Source: Methylobacterium mesophilicum SR1.6/6 (GTDB lineage: Bacteria > Pseudomonadota > Alphaproteobacteria > Rhizobiales > Beijerinckiaceae). From it: 64,000 bases of DNA. Where the stretch lies: contig NZ_CP043538.1 in NCBI RefSeq assembly GCF_000364445.2, positions 3,107,612 through 3,171,611 of the forward strand. The letters run 5' to 3'. Position numbers and translations under genes: made by a program. Shown here in pieces: positions 50,341 through 59,674 of the stretch. Position 1 is the stretch's first letter, and the number at the start of each line of letters is the position of its first letter. Under the pieces are notes generated by a model that worked only from the letters and a program-made list of their open reading frames with translations, did no database searches and was not told the origin of the DNA.

Positions 50341-52094
50341 GCGAGCCCGGAGCGGCGGCGCGCGAGTTGGCGGTCTCCATCGGCCAATACAGCACGGCCG
50401 GCCGTAAGGGGGCCAACCAGGATTTTCACGGCACCCTCGTGCCGGCACAGCCGGCCTTGAGTCTGAAGGGGATGGCGATGGCCCTCGCCGACGGGATCAG
50501 CAGCAGCAGCGCCGGGGCTGCCGCTGCCGAGACCGCAGTCAAGAGCTTCCTAGGCGATTACTACGCCACGCCCGACACGTGGTCGGTGAAGAACGCGGCG
50601 CATCGGGTGATCGCGGCGGCGAATTCCTGGCTCTACGCCCAGACCCGCCGGGGCATCGACCCGTACGATGCCGACCGGGGCTACGTGACCACCTTCGACG
50701 CCCTGATCCTCAAGGCGCGCACCGCGCACCTGTTCCATGTCGGCGACGGCCGGATCTGGCGCGTGGCGGGGCGGTCCCTCGAGCAGCTCACCGAGGATCA
50801 TCGGGTCGTGGTCTCGGCGGCCGAATCGTATCTCGGCCGCGCGCTGGGGGCGAACGGCCGGGTCGAGATCGACTATCATGCGGTCGGCATCGAGCGCGGC
50901 GACGTCTTCCTGCTCACCACGGACGGCGTCCACGAGCACGTCCGGCCTCGGGACATGGCGGCGGCGGTCGCGGCGGCCGACGACCTCGATGCGGCGGCAC
51001 GCGCGATCGTCGATGCGGCCCTGGCCGCCGGCAGCACGGACAACCTCACGATCCAGATCGTGCGGATCGACGCGCTCCCTGAGGCCGAGCCGAACGATCT
51101 CCTCGGCGAAATCGAGGGCCTCGATCCGGCGCCGCTCCTCGACCCGCCGGCGGCGTTCGACGGTTACCGGCTCCTACGCACCCTTCATTCCGGACCGCGC
51201 AGCCGCGTGTACCTCGCCGTCGAGGATGGGACCGAAGCGAAGGTCGCCCTGAAGGTCCTCTCACTCGACCTCCGCGACGACCCCGCGCAGCGCCGCCGGT
51301 TCATGATGGAGGAGTGGATCGCGCGTCGGATCGACAACCCGCACGTCCTCAAGGCCCACCCGCAGACCCGTCGCCGCAGCCACCTCTACACGGTGATGCG
51401 CTACGTCGAGGGCCAGACGCTGACCCAGTGGATGCGCGATCACGCGGCCCCGGAGCTCGAGACCGTGCGCCGCCTCGTGGAACAGCTCGCTCGTGGCGTG
51501 CAGGCGTTCCATCGCCGGGAAATGGTCCACCAGGATCTGCGTCCGGACAATGTTCTGATCGATGCGTCCGGTACCGTACAGGTCATCGACTTCGGCGCCA
51601 CGAAGGTCGCCGGCGTTGTGGAGGGCGATCCGCGGATCGACACGGCCGAGATTCTCGGGACCGTGCAGTACACGGCGCCGGAATGCTTCCTCGGCGAACC
51701 TTCCAGCGCCGTCTCCGACATCTTTTCTGTCGGCGCCATCGCCTACCAGATGCTCACCGGACGGCTGCCTTACGGAGACGCCGTGCCCCGAGCGCGGACG
51801 CGCGCGGCGCAGCGCAAGTTGCGTTACGCTTCGGCCCTCTCGGCCCGTCCGCTGCTACCGATCTGGGTCGACGGCGCGCTGCGGAGGGCGGTGCATCCCA
51901 ACCCCCTGCGGCGCTATCCGGCGCTGTCGGAGTTCGTCCACGACCTGCGGCACCCCAATCCGGCCTTCACCGATACCCGGAAGGCCTCGCTCCTCGATCG
52001 CGATCCGCTGCTGTTCTGGCGGCTGCTATCGCTGGCGCTGTTTGTCGTGGCATTCACGCTCGCGGCGATCTTGATCGCGCAGAAGGCAAGGTGA
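50337..52094 (+). CDS. Bifunctional PP2C-type phosphatase / Ser-Thr protein kinase, membrane-anchored
   Basis: 585 residues from a GTG overlapping the comM-like stop (GTGA). Residues about 12-245 are a PP2C phosphatase (ALADGISSSSAG, FHVGDGRIWR, TTDGVHEHV, GSTDNLTIQI hold the metal Asps). Residues about 270-530 are a Hanks-type kinase: VALKVL (Lys306), HQDLRPDNVL (HRD variant with Gln, about 398) and DFGATK (about 418). A single C-terminal TM (about 558-580) leaves both domains cytosolic. Phosphatase-kinase fusions of this order are known in proteobacteria. The targets are unknown. Confidence 0.93.
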   Translation: MSEPGAAARELAVSIGQYSTAGRKGANQDFHGTLVPAQPALSLKGMAMALADGISSSSAGAAAAETAVKSFLGDYYATPDTWSVKNAAHRVIAAANSWLYAQTRRGIDPYDADRGYVTTFDALILKARTAHLFHVGDGRIWRVAGRSLEQLTEDHRVVVSAAESYLGRALGANGRVEIDYHAVGIERGDVFLLTTDGVHEHVRPRDMAAAVAAADDLDAAARAIVDAALAAGSTDNLTIQIVRIDALPEAEPNDLLGEIEGLDPAPLLDPPAAFDGYRLLRTLHSGPRSRVYLAVEDGTEAKVALKVLSLDLRDDPAQRRRFMMEEWIARRIDNPHVLKAHPQTRRRSHLYTVMRYVEGQTLTQWMRDHAAPELETVRRLVEQLARGVQAFHRREMVHQDLRPDNVLIDASGTVQVIDFGATKVAGVVEGDPRIDTAEILGTVQYTAPECFLGEPSSAVSDIFSVGAIAYQMLTGRLPYGDAVPRARTRAAQRKLRYASALSARPLLPIWVDGALRRAVHPNPLRRYPALSEFVHDLRHPNPAFTDTRKASLLDRDPLLFWRLLSLALFVVAFTLAAILIAQKAR

Positions 52095-52104
52095 GCCGGC
52101 GGCC

Positions 52105-52824
52105 TCAGGGGTCGAGTTCGGGATAGCGGCGGAAGATGCCATCCTCGCTGAACGGGGTCCGCCGCGGGGTCGCGAGGTAGGCGGCTATCCGCGGACGCCG
52201 CGACACGGCCGCGTGCAGTCGTGCAACCTGCGGCACGTCGGTCAACGCGGCGGCCGTGGCCTTCGGGAAGGCGTAGAGCAGCCCGGCCACGAGCTGGAAC
52301 AGGGAGAGGTCGGCGTAGGAAAGGGCGGTGCCTACCAGATGCTCACCGCCGTTGGCCGCCAGGACCCGCTCGAAGTAGCCAAGGAATTTCGGGATGCGTT
52401 CGGCCCGGAACTCCGCGGCACGGCGCAGGGCCTCGGCCTTCTGATCCGCGTAGTAGAGGCCGACACCCACCGGATGGTGCGTGTCGTGCGCCTCGTTGAC
52501 GGCATCGGCGATGGTGAGCTGGAGCTGATGGGTCCAGATCCGGTCCGCCTCCGACTCGCCGACGAGCCCGAGACGCGGGCCGAGATACAGCAGGATCGCG
52601 GCGGTCTGCCCGATGACCACGTCGCCGTCGCGCAGGAAGGGCGGCGCCAGCGGCGGGCGCGGGTTGTCCGGATCGGACAGGCGGTCGAGCATCGGACCGA
52701 TGCCGCCCGCGTCGTCGTCCTGACGGGCGACGTCGATATATGGGGCGCCGGCTTCCTCGAGGGCGAGGCGGACGAACTCGCCTCTACCCTGGATCATCGG
52801 CCAGTAGTGCAATTCGTACGGCAT
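52105..52824 (-). CDS. Glutathione S-transferase
   Basis: 239 residues. The N-terminal thioredoxin fold (MPYELHYWPMIQGRGEFVRLALEEAG) has Tyr7 and Arg14 as in sigma- or alpha-like GSTs. GQTAAILLYLG is the glutathione site, and the helical C-domain includes GTALSYADLSLFQLV. It detoxifies electrophiles or reduces peroxides, with substrates unknown. It converges on the kinase gene (10 bp). Confidence 0.9.
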   Translation of the reverse strand: MPYELHYWPMIQGRGEFVRLALEEAGAPYIDVARQDDDAGGIGPMLDRLSDPDNPRPPLAPPFLRDGDVVIGQTAAILLYLGPRLGLVGESEADRIWTHQLQLTIADAVNEAHDTHHPVGVGLYYADQKAEALRRAAEFRAERIPKFLGYFERVLAANGGEHLVGTALSYADLSLFQLVAGLLYAFPKATAAALTDVPQVARLHAAVSRRPRIAAYLATPRRTPFSEDGIFRRYPELDP

Positions 52825-52846
52825 CGCCGGCAGCGGTACGACCTTG

Positions 52847-53293
52847 TCAGTTGCCCGGCGCGGCGTCCTCGGCCGATTTGTCGATCGGCGGCTCCGCGCT
52901 GGCGACGGCCTTGCGGGTCAGCATCGGCTCGAGCCGCTGGGCGAGCTGCTGGTCCAGATGCTTGACGTAGGCGCCTTTGAAGTAGCGCTCGCCGGTCTTG
53001 GCGCCGTAGATCCGGTCGTGCGCCTGAATCATGGCGGCGACCTCCGGCCGGCAGAGGAAGCCCGTGATGCCCACGGCCTCGTACCAGTGACCGGCGCGCG
53101 CCTCGGCGGTGGCCTTAGGATTGGACAGAACCGTGTCGGCGAAGCACTCGGTCGCGGCCTGCCGGAGAGGCGCCAGCACCTTCTCGGCCGCCTCGGCGTT
53201 CACCGCAGGGGCTGCCGGATGCCGATGCGGGCGCGCCTGCGCCGACGGCACGAGGGCGAGGACGGCGATCGTGGCGAGGAGCAAGGACTTCAT
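52847..53293 (-). CDS. Secreted protein of unknown function
   Basis: 148 residues. A signal peptide is visible (MKSLLLATIAVLALVPSAQA, cleavage after residue 20), followed by His/Pro text (RPHRHPAAP). The mature helical domain has two Cys (ECFADTV, FLCRPE) and ends in a charged tail. No family is recognised. It is probably periplasmic and lies 22 bp upstream of the GST on the same strand. Confidence 0.65.
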   Translation of the reverse strand: MKSLLLATIAVLALVPSAQARPHRHPAAPAVNAEAAEKVLAPLRQAATECFADTVLSNPKATAEARAGHWYEAVGITGFLCRPEVAAMIQAHDRIYGAKTGERYFKGAYVKHLDQQLAQRLEPMLTRKAVASAEPPIDKSAEDAAPGN

Positions 53294-53416
53294 GCGGGCG
53301 GTCTCGTCGGGTTCCGAACCGCGTTCAGCATTCCCTCATGATTGCGTCGGGAACGGGGCTGACGCGGCGATCGGCGTGCCCGATTGCGGGCAAGATCCGG
53401 ACCGTTTCGCGGCGTC

Positions 53417-53791
53417 TCAGCCGCGGCGCTCGGCGTTCCAGCGGCCGCGGCACTGCAGCAGGCCGGACGATACCCAACTCCCCACGCCGAAACCGTCGCG
53501 GCCGAGCCGACCGCGCACATCCGCCGTGGAGGTGCCGTTCGAGATCGAGCCCCGGATCGCGCCGCTTCCCGTGACGCCGCCCTCGACCGTGAAGGCGGTG
53601 CCGACGAAGCGTGCCCGGCCATGCTCGATCTTCACGGGGTAGCGGTAGGCCCGGTCGCAGGTGCCGGACTCGGTGATGATCTCCACGCTCCACGTGCCGT
53701 CGAACCGGTCCGGGCCAGCGACCCGAGGCGGGGCCGCGGCGGCGGGTGCCGCGGCAGCCAGGAACAGGATTGCAGCGATGAGGCGCGTCAT
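53417..53791 (-). CDS. Secreted small protein of unknown function
   Basis: 124 residues from ATG 53791 (GGAG 5 nt upstream), or 129 from 53806. The signal peptide is IAAILFLAAAAPAAA. The mature part begins DRFDGTWSVEIITESGTCD and contains beta-strand text (YPVKIEHGRARFVGTAF, GSISNG, GRLGRDGFGVGSW), a single-domain pattern common in alphaproteobacterial secreted proteins. Two Cys may pair. The function is unknown. Confidence 0.65.
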   Translation of the reverse strand: MTRLIAAILFLAAAAPAAAAPPRVAGPDRFDGTWSVEIITESGTCDRAYRYPVKIEHGRARFVGTAFTVEGGVTGSGAIRGSISNGTSTADVRGRLGRDGFGVGSWVSSGLLQCRGRWNAERRG

Positions 53792-53841
53792 GCGGCTCCG
53801 ATTCATTGGCTGGATTGAAGCGACCGGGTCTGCTCGAACCG

Positions 53842-55731
53842 TCAGGCGGCGCGCGGAGGGGCGGGCGCGCGCATGGCCGCGCGCAGCGCCGCGTTGAGCA
53901 GGGCCTGCATGTCGCAGCCGACATGCAGGAAGGTGGTCACACCTGCCTGCTGGAGCGGCTCCGCCAGATCGCCCGGCTTTCCAGCCAGGTAGACCGTGCC
54001 GGCGCCGGCCTGCGTCAAGGCCTCTGCCGCTTCGACCGCGCGCTCGGCGTAGATCGCGTCGGTGGAGCAGATGCAGGCGAGGGTGGCCCCGGAGGCGGTG
54101 AAGGCCTCCGCCAGGGCGGCAGGGTCGTCGAAGCCCTCGTTCGACAGAGCCTCGATACCGCCGGCAGCGAACGCGTTGGCCGCGAAGGTCGCCCGCGCGT
54201 TGAAGGCTGCCACGGGACCGAGATTGGCGAGGAAGACCGCCGGGCGGCTTCCGGTCTTGGCAAGGTAGGCGTCGGAGGCGTCGCGCAGGGCCTCGTAGGG
54301 CTCGGCGAGGCGCTGCGATGGCAGGGCGTCGCAGGCGACCGCCGACCCGGAGCCGAAATTCGGGCCGCCGGGCGCGCTCACCCGCGGCACGTCCAGCACC
54401 GTGACGGGCTTCTCGGCGAGGTTCGGGTACTCACTCGCGCCGGTCAACGCCTCGCGCCGGCTGGCCACCGCCTTCGTCCGAGCCTCCCGGGTCATCTCGA
54501 TCCGCCGCTGCAGCTTGCCGACGCTGAGCGAGGCAACGACGCCCCCCTCCGCCTCGACCGCCTGGAACGCCTGCCAGGCCGCCTCCGCGATCGCGCCGGT
54601 GAGCGCCTCGAACCCGCCGGCGCCCGCCGCCGGATCGCAGACGCGGGCGAGGTGCGCCTCCTCGATCAGCACGATCTGGCTGTTGCGGGCGACGCGGCGG
54701 GCGAAGGCGTCGGGCAGTCCGAGGGCCTGAGTATAGGGGAGGACCGCGACGCTGTCGGCGCCACCCATGCCGGCGGTCGCCGCCGCCATGCCGGTACGGA
54801 GGATGTTCACGAACGGATCGCGCTTGGTCATCATGCGCCACGCGGTCTCGGCGTGGAGGCGGAGGGGCTTCGGCTCCAGGCCGCAGGCCTGCTCCACCCG
54901 GGCCCAGAGACGCCGCATCGCACGGAATTTCGCGACGGTCACGAACTCGTCGGCATCGGCGGTCAGCAGCACGGCGACGCGGTCGCGGGCGCCGGCGAGA
55001 TCGTGGCCGGCGGCCTCGAGGGCGCGGAGATAGGCCAGAGCGGTGGCGAGCACGGCGCCGATCTCGGTCGCCTCGCTCGCGCCGGCCTCGTGGTACGGCC
55101 GTCCGTCGGCCAGGAAGGCTCGACCCTGAAAGCCGGACGCCTCCAGCTCCGCCGCGGTCTCGGCGAGCCGCGGGGCGATCTCGCTCCACACCGCGCCGAG
55201 GCTGCCGGTCGCCGCCAGCACGCCGACGGGGTCGATGCCGAGATCCAGATCGTAGGTGGAGAGATCCTCGCCGCGGCGATCGGCCAGCGCCCGCACGAGG
55301 CTCGCCGCCTCGAGGCCCCGGCCGCCCGCGTCGAGACGCAGGGCGATCAGCGGCAGCATCACGCCCTTGAGGGCGGCGTCGAGGTCCTCAACGGTCGTAG
55401 CAGTCAGGCCGTAGCCGCGGGCCCCCGGGGCGCCCGCGAAGGCGAGGATGAGGGCGTCGGCACCGCCTTCAAGGTCGGCGAGCGCCTGCGCGTTCGCGGT
55501 GGCGAGATCCGGATGGTCGACCCGCTGGGCGATGCGCCAGGGACCCGGGGCGCGCACCGGCTGGGCGACTGCGTCCGCGCAGCCGTAGAGCGGCTCGATC
55601 CGCAGGCCGTCGGCCGTCCGGGACACAAGCCGCTTCTCGAAGTCGGCACCCTTCAGCACGCCTTCGACGAGGCCGAGCCATCGCGCCCGGTCGGCGGGCT
55701 CGAAGAGATCGGCGAGCGGTCTGTCTTCCAT
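53842..55731 (-). CDS. Methylmalonyl-CoA mutase small (beta) subunit
   Basis: 629 residues from ATG 55731. It has the mutase TIM-barrel (FEKRLVSRTADGLRIEPLYG, RIAQRVDHPD, GARGYGLTATTVEDL, RMMTKRDPFVNILRTGMAAATAGMGGADSV in parts). The C-terminal B12-like domain lacks the DxHxxG cobalamin motif, as expected of the non-binding partner. It pairs with a large cobalamin-binding subunit not in the window. In methylotrophs the enzyme serves the ethylmalonyl-CoA pathway and propionyl-CoA assimilation. Confidence 0.9.
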   Translation of the reverse strand: MEDRPLADLFEPADRARWLGLVEGVLKGADFEKRLVSRTADGLRIEPLYGCADAVAQPVRAPGPWRIAQRVDHPDLATANAQALADLEGGADALILAFAGAPGARGYGLTATTVEDLDAALKGVMLPLIALRLDAGGRGLEAASLVRALADRRGEDLSTYDLDLGIDPVGVLAATGSLGAVWSEIAPRLAETAAELEASGFQGRAFLADGRPYHEAGASEATEIGAVLATALAYLRALEAAGHDLAGARDRVAVLLTADADEFVTVAKFRAMRRLWARVEQACGLEPKPLRLHAETAWRMMTKRDPFVNILRTGMAAATAGMGGADSVAVLPYTQALGLPDAFARRVARNSQIVLIEEAHLARVCDPAAGAGGFEALTGAIAEAAWQAFQAVEAEGGVVASLSVGKLQRRIEMTREARTKAVASRREALTGASEYPNLAEKPVTVLDVPRVSAPGGPNFGSGSAVACDALPSQRLAEPYEALRDASDAYLAKTGSRPAVFLANLGPVAAFNARATFAANAFAAGGIEALSNEGFDDPAALAEAFTASGATLACICSTDAIYAERAVEAAEALTQAGAGTVYLAGKPGDLAEPLQQAGVTTFLHVGCDMQALLNAALRAAMRAPAPPRAA

Positions 55732-55894
55732 CGGTTCGTCCCAGAGCGCGGCGTCTCCCGCACCGCTTTGAAAGGATTGCCTCGCACGGCGCATCGCCGG
55801 AGGCAATCGCCCGATGGTTGAGGAAACCTCAAGGCACCGGTCACCGATCTTTGATGAGAATTGCCGCAGCGATCGCGCGCCGCCGGCTAGGCCC

Positions 55895-56698
55895 TCAGCC
55901 GAAGATGATCAGCCCTGCGAATCCAAGGGCGCCGACGATGATCCGCCACCACGCGAACAGCCAGAAGCCGTGGCGCGAGACGTAGTCGAGAAGCACCCGC
56001 ACCACGAACAGGGCCGAGATGAACGAGACGATGAAGCCGATCACGATCAGCCCGACATCGTTGCTCGACAGGTATTTGTAGTTGTCGAGCAGATCCTTGG
56101 CGAAGGCGCCAGCCATGGTCGGCATCGCCAGATAGAAGGAGAACTCGGTGGCCGAGCGCTTGTCGGCGCCCATCAGCATCGCGCCGACGATGGTGGCGCC
56201 CGAACGCGAGACGCCGGGGATCATGGCGAGGCACTGGAAAATGCCGATCTTCAGGTCCATCGGCAGGGAGAAGTCGTAGACGTCGGTCTTCTTCGCTTCG
56301 AGGTCGGTGTCATCGATGACGAGGAGGACCAGGCCGCCTGCCACTAGGGTCGCGCACACGATCCACGGGTTGAACAGATACGCCTTGATCATCTTCGAGG
56401 AGATGCCCCCGATGATGGCTGCCGGGAGGAAGGCCACCAAGATGCCGAGCACGAACCGGCGCGCCTTGGGGTCCGACGGCAGCGCCGTCGCGATGCCGAG
56501 CAGGCGGCGGAAATAGACCAGCAGGATCGCCAGGATCGCCCCGAGCTGGATCAGCACCTCGAAGGTGTTGTTGGGCGAGTGGAAGCCGATGAAGTGGCCG
56601 ACCAGGAGCTGGTGGCCCGTGGACGAGACCGGGATAAATTCGGTCGCGCCCTCGACCAGGGCGAGCAGGACCGCCTTCCCGATGCTTGTCAGATCCAT
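55895..56698 (-). CDS. uppP: Undecaprenyl-diphosphate phosphatase (BacA/UppP)
   Basis: 267 residues with about seven or eight TM helices. [14 protein letters not shown] (14-27) and [10 protein letters not shown] (about 155-164) are the catalytic Glu-rich and Arg motifs. It recycles the lipid carrier for peptidoglycan and surface glycans, matching the PBP and sugar-transferase genes in the window. Confidence 0.98.
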   Translation of the reverse strand: MDLTSIGKAVLLALVEGATEFIPVSSTGHQLLVGHFIGFHSPNNTFEVLIQLGAILAILLVYFRRLLGIATALPSDPKARRFVLGILVAFLPAAIIGGISSKMIKAYLFNPWIVCATLVAGGLVLLVIDDTDLEAKKTDVYDFSLPMDLKIGIFQCLAMIPGVSRSGATIVGAMLMGADKRSATEFSFYLAMPTMAGAFAKDLLDNYKYLSSNDVGLIVIGFIVSFISALFVVRVLLDYVSRHGFWLFAWWRIIVGALGFAGLIIFG

Positions 56699-56946
56699 CG
56701 TGGTGCCTCGCGCCCGGGCGCACGCCGGCCCGTCTCGGGCGCGCCGCGTACCGATCCAATACTGTCCCGGTGCCTTCGCCCATCAGGGTTGACGGGCGGT
56801 TACCGGAGCCGGCTGCGCGTGTTAAGGGCTCGGCAACGGTCGGGCAATAACGCTCGGTCCGAAGTCCTGCGCGCCGGAGTCCCGTGCGTCTGGATCGACC
56901 GCGCGGACCGGCCGCGCCGTCAGACCGAACCGCTCCTACGGCCTCG

Positions 56947-57639
56947 ATGGCAACGCTCTACCACTTTCCCTTCTGCGCGAATTCCCGGTTCATCCGTCTC
57001 GTACTCGCCGAGATGGGCATGGAGCCGACGCTGTTCGAGGAACGGCCCTGGGAGCACCGTGACGACTTCCTGCTGATCAACCCGGCGGGGACGACGCCCG
57101 TGCTGCTGGAGCAGAGCGGACTCGTCATCCCGGGCGCGGGCGTGATCGCCGAGTATCTCGACGAGACCCGCGGCCTCGGCCTTTCGGGCCGGCGAATGAT
57201 GCCCGACGAGACGGTGGACCGGGTCGAGGTGCGGCGCTTGCTCGACTGGTTCCTGGTCAAGTTCGATTCCGAGGTGACCGGCTACCTCGTCAACGAGAAG
57301 ATCTCGAAACGCTTCATGGCGGCCCGCGAGGGCGGCGGCCCGCCCGACATGAACGCGATCCGCGCCGCGCGCACCAACGTGCGCTACCATCTCAAGTATA
57401 TCGGCTACCTGATTGCGCGCCGCCGTTGGGTCGCCGGCGACAACCTGACCTATGCCGATCTCGCTGCGGCCGCCCATCTCTCCTGCGTCGACTATCTCGG
57501 CGACGTCCCCTGGGACGAGGACGAGATGGCGCGAAATTGGTATGCCCGGATCAAATCGCGACCCTCGTTCCGCGGCCTGCTCGCCGACCGGGTGCCGGGG
57601 ATGGCTCCGGCTGCTCACTACGCGGATCTCGATTTCTGA
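56947..57639 (+). CDS. Glutathione S-transferase family protein
   Basis: 230 residues. MATLYHFPFCANSRFIRLVLAE places Cys10 and Ser13 at the usual catalytic positions. NPAGTTPVLLE (cis-Pro) and IPGAGVIAEYLDE follow, and the C-domain ends with AGDNLTYADLAAAAHL. It may be a beta- or omega-like GST. The next frame, queG, begins within its stop region, so the two genes are likely co-expressed. Confidence 0.9.
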   Translation: MATLYHFPFCANSRFIRLVLAEMGMEPTLFEERPWEHRDDFLLINPAGTTPVLLEQSGLVIPGAGVIAEYLDETRGLGLSGRRMMPDETVDRVEVRRLLDWFLVKFDSEVTGYLVNEKISKRFMAAREGGGPPDMNAIRAARTNVRYHLKYIGYLIARRRWVAGDNLTYADLAAAAHLSCVDYLGDVPWDEDEMARNWYARIKSRPSFRGLLADRVPGMAPAAHYADLDF

Positions 57640-58814
57640 AACAGCGACGGATCTATCACGGCGCCGACCTGCGCCGGCTCTTGGAGGCCCGAGCCCGCGA
57701 TCTCGGCTTCTGCGGCCTGCGCGTCACGCGGCCCGACCGTCTGCCAGACCTGCCGGGCCGGCTCTCGGCTTGGCTCGCTGAGGGCGCTCACGGCACGATG
57801 GACTGGATGAGCGAGCGCGCCGACCAGCGCGCTCGCCCGACCGGCCTTTGGCCGGGCCTGCGCAGCATCGTGGTCGTCGCGATGAACTATCGTCCCGAGA
57901 ACGATCCGCTGGCGCTCGTGGCGCTGAAGGATCGAGGCGCGGTCGCCGCGTACGCACAGCGGCGCGACTATCACGAGGTTTTGAAGGGGAAGCTCAAGGA
58001 GCTTGGCGGCTATTTGTCGGCCAAGGGCGACGTGCGCGTAAAGGTCTTCTGTGACACCGCTCCAGTGATGGAGAAGACCCTCGCGGAGGCGGCCGGGCTC
58101 GGCTGGCAGGGCAAGCATACGGTGCTGATCTCCCGCGCGCACGGCAATTGGCTACTCCTCGGGGCGATCTACACCAGCGCGGAGTTCGAGCCCGACGTGT
58201 CCGGGCGCGACCATTGCGGCTCGTGCCGCGCGTGCCTGGATATTTGTCCCACCGACGCGTTCCCTGCGCCCTACCGCCTCGATGCGCGGCGCTGCATCTC
58301 GTACCTGACCATCGAATACGCTGGCCCGATTCCCGTCGGGTTCCGCCCCGCGATCGGCAATCGCGTCTTCGGCTGCGACGACTGCCTCGCCGTCTGCCCC
58401 TGGAACAAGTTCGCCCGCACCTCCGCCGAGACGCGTCTGGCCGCTCGGGTGGAGCTGGATGCGCCCCCTCTTGCGGATCTCGCGGCCCTGGACGACGCCG
58501 CCTTCCGCAGCCTGTTCGCCGGGACGCCAGTGAAACGGACGGGGCGGGACCGGTTCCTGCGCAACGTGATGATCGCCGTCGGCAATTCCGGTGCGCGGGA
58601 TCTCGCGGACCCGGCCATCGCGCGTCTCGCGGACGACTCGTCGCTGGTGCGAGGCATGGCGGTCTGGGCCTGCGGCCAGCTGCTGGAGCCGGAAGTCGTC
58701 CGCGCCCTGCACCGCCGCTACGGGCCGGGCGAGGCCGATCCCCACGTTCGCGCGGAATGGCGCGCCGCCGCCGGCTTGACGGAACCGTGGGCGGACGAGA
58801 CATCCGCCGCATGA
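57636..58814 (+). CDS. queG: Epoxyqueuosine reductase QueG
   Basis: About 392 residues, a cobalamin-dependent Fe-S enzyme that reduces epoxyqueuosine to queuosine in tRNA. Two 4Fe-4S motifs are intact: CGSCRACLDICP (about 194-205) and CDDCLAVCPWN (about 247-257). DTAPVMEKTLAEAAGLGWQGK is the family hallmark. A HEAT-like C-terminal repeat (about 310-380) is present. No ATG or GTG fits the N-terminus. CTG 57636, overlapping the GST stop, is the best-placed codon but is tentative. The stop overlaps the next start (ATGA). Confidence 0.93.
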   Translation: MKQRRIYHGADLRRLLEARARDLGFCGLRVTRPDRLPDLPGRLSAWLAEGAHGTMDWMSERADQRARPTGLWPGLRSIVVVAMNYRPENDPLALVALKDRGAVAAYAQRRDYHEVLKGKLKELGGYLSAKGDVRVKVFCDTAPVMEKTLAEAAGLGWQGKHTVLISRAHGNWLLLGAIYTSAEFEPDVSGRDHCGSCRACLDICPTDAFPAPYRLDARRCISYLTIEYAGPIPVGFRPAIGNRVFGCDDCLAVCPWNKFARTSAETRLAARVELDAPPLADLAALDDAAFRSLFAGTPVKRTGRDRFLRNVMIAVGNSGARDLADPAIARLADDSSLVRGMAVWACGQLLEPEVVRALHRRYGPGEADPHVRAEWRAAAGLTEPWADETSAA

Positions 58815-59674
58815 ACGTCTTCATCTTCGGTCTGGGCTTCACCGGTCGCCGCTTCGCCGAGCGGGCGCGCAACCGGTTCGGGCGCGTCCGCGCCACCGTC
58901 ACCGATCCCGCCGCCGCGGCGCGGCTCGCCTCCGAGACGGGCTTCACTCTGCGCGCCTTCGGCCCGGAAGCGGATGATCCGGGCATCGCCGAAGACCTCG
59001 CCGACACCGATGTGTTGCTCATCTCGGCGCCCCCCGGCGAGGACGGCGACCCGGTGCTCGCCCGGTATTCTGACGCCATCACGGTGAGCCGGATCGGCTG
59101 GATCGGTTACCTCTCGACGATCGGTGTCTACGGCGACCAGGGCGGCGCCTGGATCGACGAGGCGACGCCGGCCATCCCGCGCAGCGCCCGCTCGAAGGTC
59201 CGGCTGGACGCCGAGGCGGCATGGCTCGCTCTCGGAGCGCGGGCCGGCAAGGCCGTGCAGGTGTTCCGGCTGTCTGGGATCTATGGGCCGGGGCGCAACC
59301 CGATCGTGAAGCTGCGCGAAGGCCGCTCCCAGCGGATTATCAAGGCGGGCCAGGTCTTCAACCGCATCCACGTGGACGACATCGCCACTACCCTGCTGGC
59401 CTCGATCGACCGGCCGCGGGCCGGCGCCATCTACAACGTCACCGACGACGAGCCGACGGCGCCGCAGACCGTAACCGAGCACGCCGCCGCCCTGACCGGC
59501 TTGCCGCTGCCACCGGAGATCGACTTCGAGACGGCCGACCTCTCGCCTATGGCGCGAAGCTTCTACGGCGAGAACAAGCGCGTCCGAAACCGGCTGATCC
59601 GGGACGAACTCGGCGTGGATCTCACCTATCCGACCTACCGTGAGGGGCTGGCGGCGCTGAAAGATCAGCCCTGA
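58811..59674 (+). CDS. SDR family NAD(P)-binding epimerase-like protein
   Basis: 287 residues. FIFGLGFTGRRFAER is the GxGxTG Rossmann start. YLSTIGVYGDQGG and FRLSGIYGPGRNP are the extended-SDR active-site and substrate segments, though the usual YxxxK is not clear. It resembles YeeZ-type uncharacterised proteins. The ATG overlaps the queG stop by 4 bp, so it belongs to the GST-queG unit. Confidence 0.85.
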   Translation: MNVFIFGLGFTGRRFAERARNRFGRVRATVTDPAAAARLASETGFTLRAFGPEADDPGIAEDLADTDVLLISAPPGEDGDPVLARYSDAITVSRIGWIGYLSTIGVYGDQGGAWIDEATPAIPRSARSKVRLDAEAAWLALGARAGKAVQVFRLSGIYGPGRNPIVKLREGRSQRIIKAGQVFNRIHVDDIATTLLASIDRPRAGAIYNVTDDEPTAPQTVTEHAAALTGLPLPPEIDFETADLSPMARSFYGENKRVRNRLIRDELGVDLTYPTYREGLAALKDQP

